DNA from: an uncultured Prevotella sp.
Lineage (GTDB): Bacteria > Bacteroidota > Bacteroidia > Bacteroidales > Bacteroidaceae
Direction: 5' to 3'
NCBI GenBank assembly: GCA_937895845.1
Contig: CALBLK010000022.1
Location: 36,027 to 100,026 of the forward strand
DNA: 64,000 nucleotides
Within the stretch, counting starts at the first letter, position 1. Each line of letters begins with the position of its first letter. The translations under genes and the position numbers were made by a program. The notes beneath the pieces are model-generated. The model saw only the letters and a program-made list of their open reading frames with translations. It was not told the DNA's origin and did no database searches. Positions 62,892-64,000 of the stretch are shown piece after piece.

Positions 62892-63018
62892 AGGTAAGAG
62901 ATTGAGGATAACGGCAGACAATAGGTAAGAGATTGGAAATAGGTATCGTGTGAAAGGTAAGAGATTGGAAATAGGTATTGAGCAAAAGGTAAGAGACTGG
63001 AAATAGGTATTGACTGAG
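62892..63018 (+). repeat. Degenerate 32-bp tandem repeat array
   Basis: Units begin at 62892, 62923, 62955 and 62987, with spacing 31, 32 and 32 bp. The core AGGTAAGAGATTGGAAATAG is identical in the units at 62923 and 62955 and nearly so in the others; weaker copies precede it at 62843 and 62882. Unit ends vary (CGTGTGAA, TGAGCAAA, TGACTGAG). There are no unique spacers, so it is not a CRISPR array. Confidence 0.8.
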
Positions 63019-63171
63019 GGAAGACATTAGAGAAAGCAAGTATGTTAGTCAGTAGTAGAGTCATTAAGGTTTGAGAAGATTGCGGCAAGGATAACAAAGA
63101 TTGGCCAGAAAAGGCAAAGAAGAAAAGATGAGTGAAAAGACCCCCTGTTGCAGCATTGGGCTGCATCAGGC

Positions 63172-63203
63172 ACGCAGGCGAGGGAAATGCCTGCGTTTTT
63201 TTT
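63172..63203 (+). terminator. Intrinsic terminator of the candidate ncRNA
   Basis: Stem CGCAGGC (63173-63179) with GCCTGCG (63189-63195), extended by an A-T pair, followed by T8 (63196-63203). A preceding hairpin at 63144-63170 (10-bp arms, one mismatch) reinforces it. Confidence 0.88.
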
Positions 63204-63463
63204 ATAAGCCGCGCCCAACTGCCGAAAAAGGAGTCGGGCAACGAGCGGAATAACAAAACAGATACGAAGTTTTGTTTTGTGCTCTCAAGTGCAAGACACC
63301 TTTTATAGAAGGTAGCGCCATACCGCAAAAAATACAAAATACAGCGAAAGCTACAAATGAATTACCACAAACGCCAGTAGTAAATTACCGCAAAAACTAG
63401 CAATAAGACAGCACAATTCATAACACTAAATAGCACTAAATATACACAAATATTAGTTTTTTT

Positions 63464-63495
63464 CTTGCAAGTATAACTGAACATCACTAACTTTG
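63464..63495 (+). promoter_or_regulatory. Promoter upstream of the remnant and the edge helicase gene
   Basis: CTTG (63464-63467), a 20-bp spacer and TAACTTTG (63488-63495) match the consensus. The preceding 260 bp (63204-63463) are AT-rich, with a 9-bp repeat (CACTAAATA at 63424 and 63434), and hold no supported gene. Confidence 0.75.
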
Positions 63496-63559
63496 TGCAT
63501 ATAATCAAAATACAGCCATAACATAAGCCATTCACAAGCTTGGCAGCCGTGAACGTGAA

Positions 63560-63739
63560 ATGGAAGAAGGGGCCAAACATCTTTTGGAAACAATACGGCC
63601 CGCTCAGGAGCATAACAAGACAGGGAAGCAGGCGCCGTTGCGCAAATCCGACTTGATAATTGTCATGACAGGTGTCAGTTGGGCCTACACACGCCCGGAC
63701 GGCGTCAAAGTCATACCACTTGCTTGTTTGAAAGATTAA
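63560..63739 (+). pseudogene. Possible C-terminal gene remnant, 59 codons
   Basis: A short frame (ATG at 63560, stop at 63737-63739) encodes 59 residues ending DLIIVMTGVSWAYTRPDGVK and VIPLACLKD. In-frame coding-like sequence extends upstream to a stop at 63524-63526, without another ATG. The ending resembles the tails of some Bacteroidetes AAA-type ATPases (DGVxVxPxxCLK), so it could be the stump of a deleted gene. It may also be a real small protein, given the promoter upstream. Family assignment is from memory and weak. Confidence 0.35.
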
Positions 63740-63861
63740 AAGACAGATGTTGCACGGCTCCTCCGTGTTGCTTTCAAGGTTTATTTTCCGGGTGGAGAAG
63801 AATTCGCGTAAAAGAGGATGGCTTGAGGTAAAACAATAATAGACCCAATTAGAACTACAAT

Positions 63862-64000
63862 ATGAACGAAGCGATAAGTAATTCCAATTTCTTTACGAAT
63901 AGGAATGGCAACACTCTTATGAAAGAGTTTGAGGGTGTGTTACAGCATAACAATCATATCAAGAATCTTGATGCGGTAGTTGGCTTTCTGCGTGCATCTG
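63862..64000 (+). CDS. N-terminus of a probable PLD/SNF2-type helicase (cut by window end)
   Basis: From the ATG at 63862 the frame stays open to the window end (46 codons): it begins MNEAISNSNFFTNRNGNTLM and continues KEFEGVLQHNNHIKNLDAVV, then GFLRAS. This NFFTN..GN.L...FEG.....N...DA.VGF.RASG pattern is typical of the start of large phospholipase D-like/SNF2 helicase proteins often found in restriction-modification or defence loci of Bacteroidetes. Only the start is visible, so the helicase part is not demonstrated. The AT-rich composition contrasts with the upstream recA-rsmA region. Confidence 0.5.
   Translation, partial: MNEAISNSNFFTNRNGNTLMKEFEGVLQHNNHIKNLDAVVGFLRAS

Larger units (their letters stand above)
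62816..63203 (+). ncRNA. Candidate non-coding RNA with internal tandem repeats
   Basis: Between a consensus promoter (62780-62809) and a strong terminator (63172-63203) lies about 390 nt without a credible coding region. The predicted RNA is rich in purines, carries four to five copies of a 32-bp degenerate unit (AGGTAAGAGATTGGAAATAG type), and ends in two hairpins (63144-63170 and 63173-63195) and a T8 tract. No known RNA family was recognised. The boundaries are predictions from the promoter and terminator only. Confidence 0.55.

Noticed and set aside
62892..63018. CRISPR array
   Set aside because: The units are contiguous and degenerate, with no unique 30-40 bp spacers and no cas genes nearby.
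63128..63250. A 41-codon frame that runs through the ncRNA terminator
   Set aside because: Its coding part is made of the hairpins and T-tract; composition and position speak for a terminator, not a peptide.
62738..63337. A 199-codon minus-strand frame across the repeat array
   Set aside because: Its product is a Leu/Ser/Phe/Tyr-rich translation of the 32-bp repeats, without a domain, promoter or ribosome binding site. It runs opposite to the promoter and terminator pair.
63362..63613. An 83-codon hydrophobic minus-strand frame
   Set aside because: It overlaps the promoter and the remnant on the other strand, has no ribosome binding site and looks like AT-rich chance coding.

Overview
The window looks like a chromosomal segment from a GC-rich member of the order Bacteroidales, most likely Prevotellaceae. 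The reasons are Bacteroidetes-type promoters (TTTG or CTTG, then about 20 bp, then TAnnTTTG), order-typical families (DUF5686, GIN-domain lipoprotein, DUF2723, DUF3737, long serine acetyltransferase, PiT-PhoU phosphate transporter, C10 protease with a T9SS-like tail), the Bacteroidales-style rhamnose operon and a carboxynorspermidine-pathway dehydrogenase. No rRNA, tRNA, CRISPR array or intact insertion sequence was found.

Layout. 1-11.3 kb: the 3' part of ugd, then a long minus-strand block. It holds a GIN lipoprotein, a DUF5686 outer-envelope protein, a tricistronic operon (ATP-grasp protein, HAD hydrolase, inositol-3-phosphate synthase), a PiT phosphate transporter and a PAS histidine kinase. 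11.4-25.6 kb, plus strand: cysE, rlmL and dpp4 in an overlapping operon; purD, a membrane protein, a DedA/ZnuA fusion and a ZnuC-like ATPase; a DUF2723 glycosyltransferase; a polysaccharide deacetylase and queG. 25.6-32.5 kb: mnmA and a GATE-domain membrane protein (minus), a secreted C10 cysteine protease (plus), rsgA and frr (minus). 32.7-38.7 kb: a GH43-like secreted glycosidase, an orphan Dam-type methylase with an altered catalytic motif, a MATE exporter, DUF3737 and a MalY-type C-S lyase. 39-45 kb: a membrane-anchored AraC regulator diverging from metY and cysK, then a two-component system. 45-51.8 kb: two tandem paralogous sensor kinases with solute-binding-type sensor domains, then a cupin AraC regulator. 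51.9-58.5 kb: NhaD antiporter and the L-rhamnose genes rhaK, rhaA, rhaT (plus) facing rhaD (minus). 58.9-62.7 kb: an uncharacterised gene, a carboxynorspermidine dehydrogenase-like gene, recA and rsmA.

The last 1.3 kb changes character. It becomes AT-rich and contains a promoter, a 32-bp degenerate tandem repeat array and a strong terminator (a candidate repeat-bearing non-coding RNA), then a second strong promoter, a gene remnant and the first 46 codons of what looks like a large PLD/SNF2-type helicase. This may be the edge of a mobile or defence island that continues beyond the window.

The most informative regulatory signal is a pair of direct repeats with a TCAAA core, 21 bp apart. It sits at nearly the same distance from the -7 box in front of both rhaK and rhaD and probably marks the sites of an AraC-type rhamnose activator. 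GC-rich intergenic regions also share a dispersed palindromic repeat family, including a 25-bp exact match between copies 51 kb apart.
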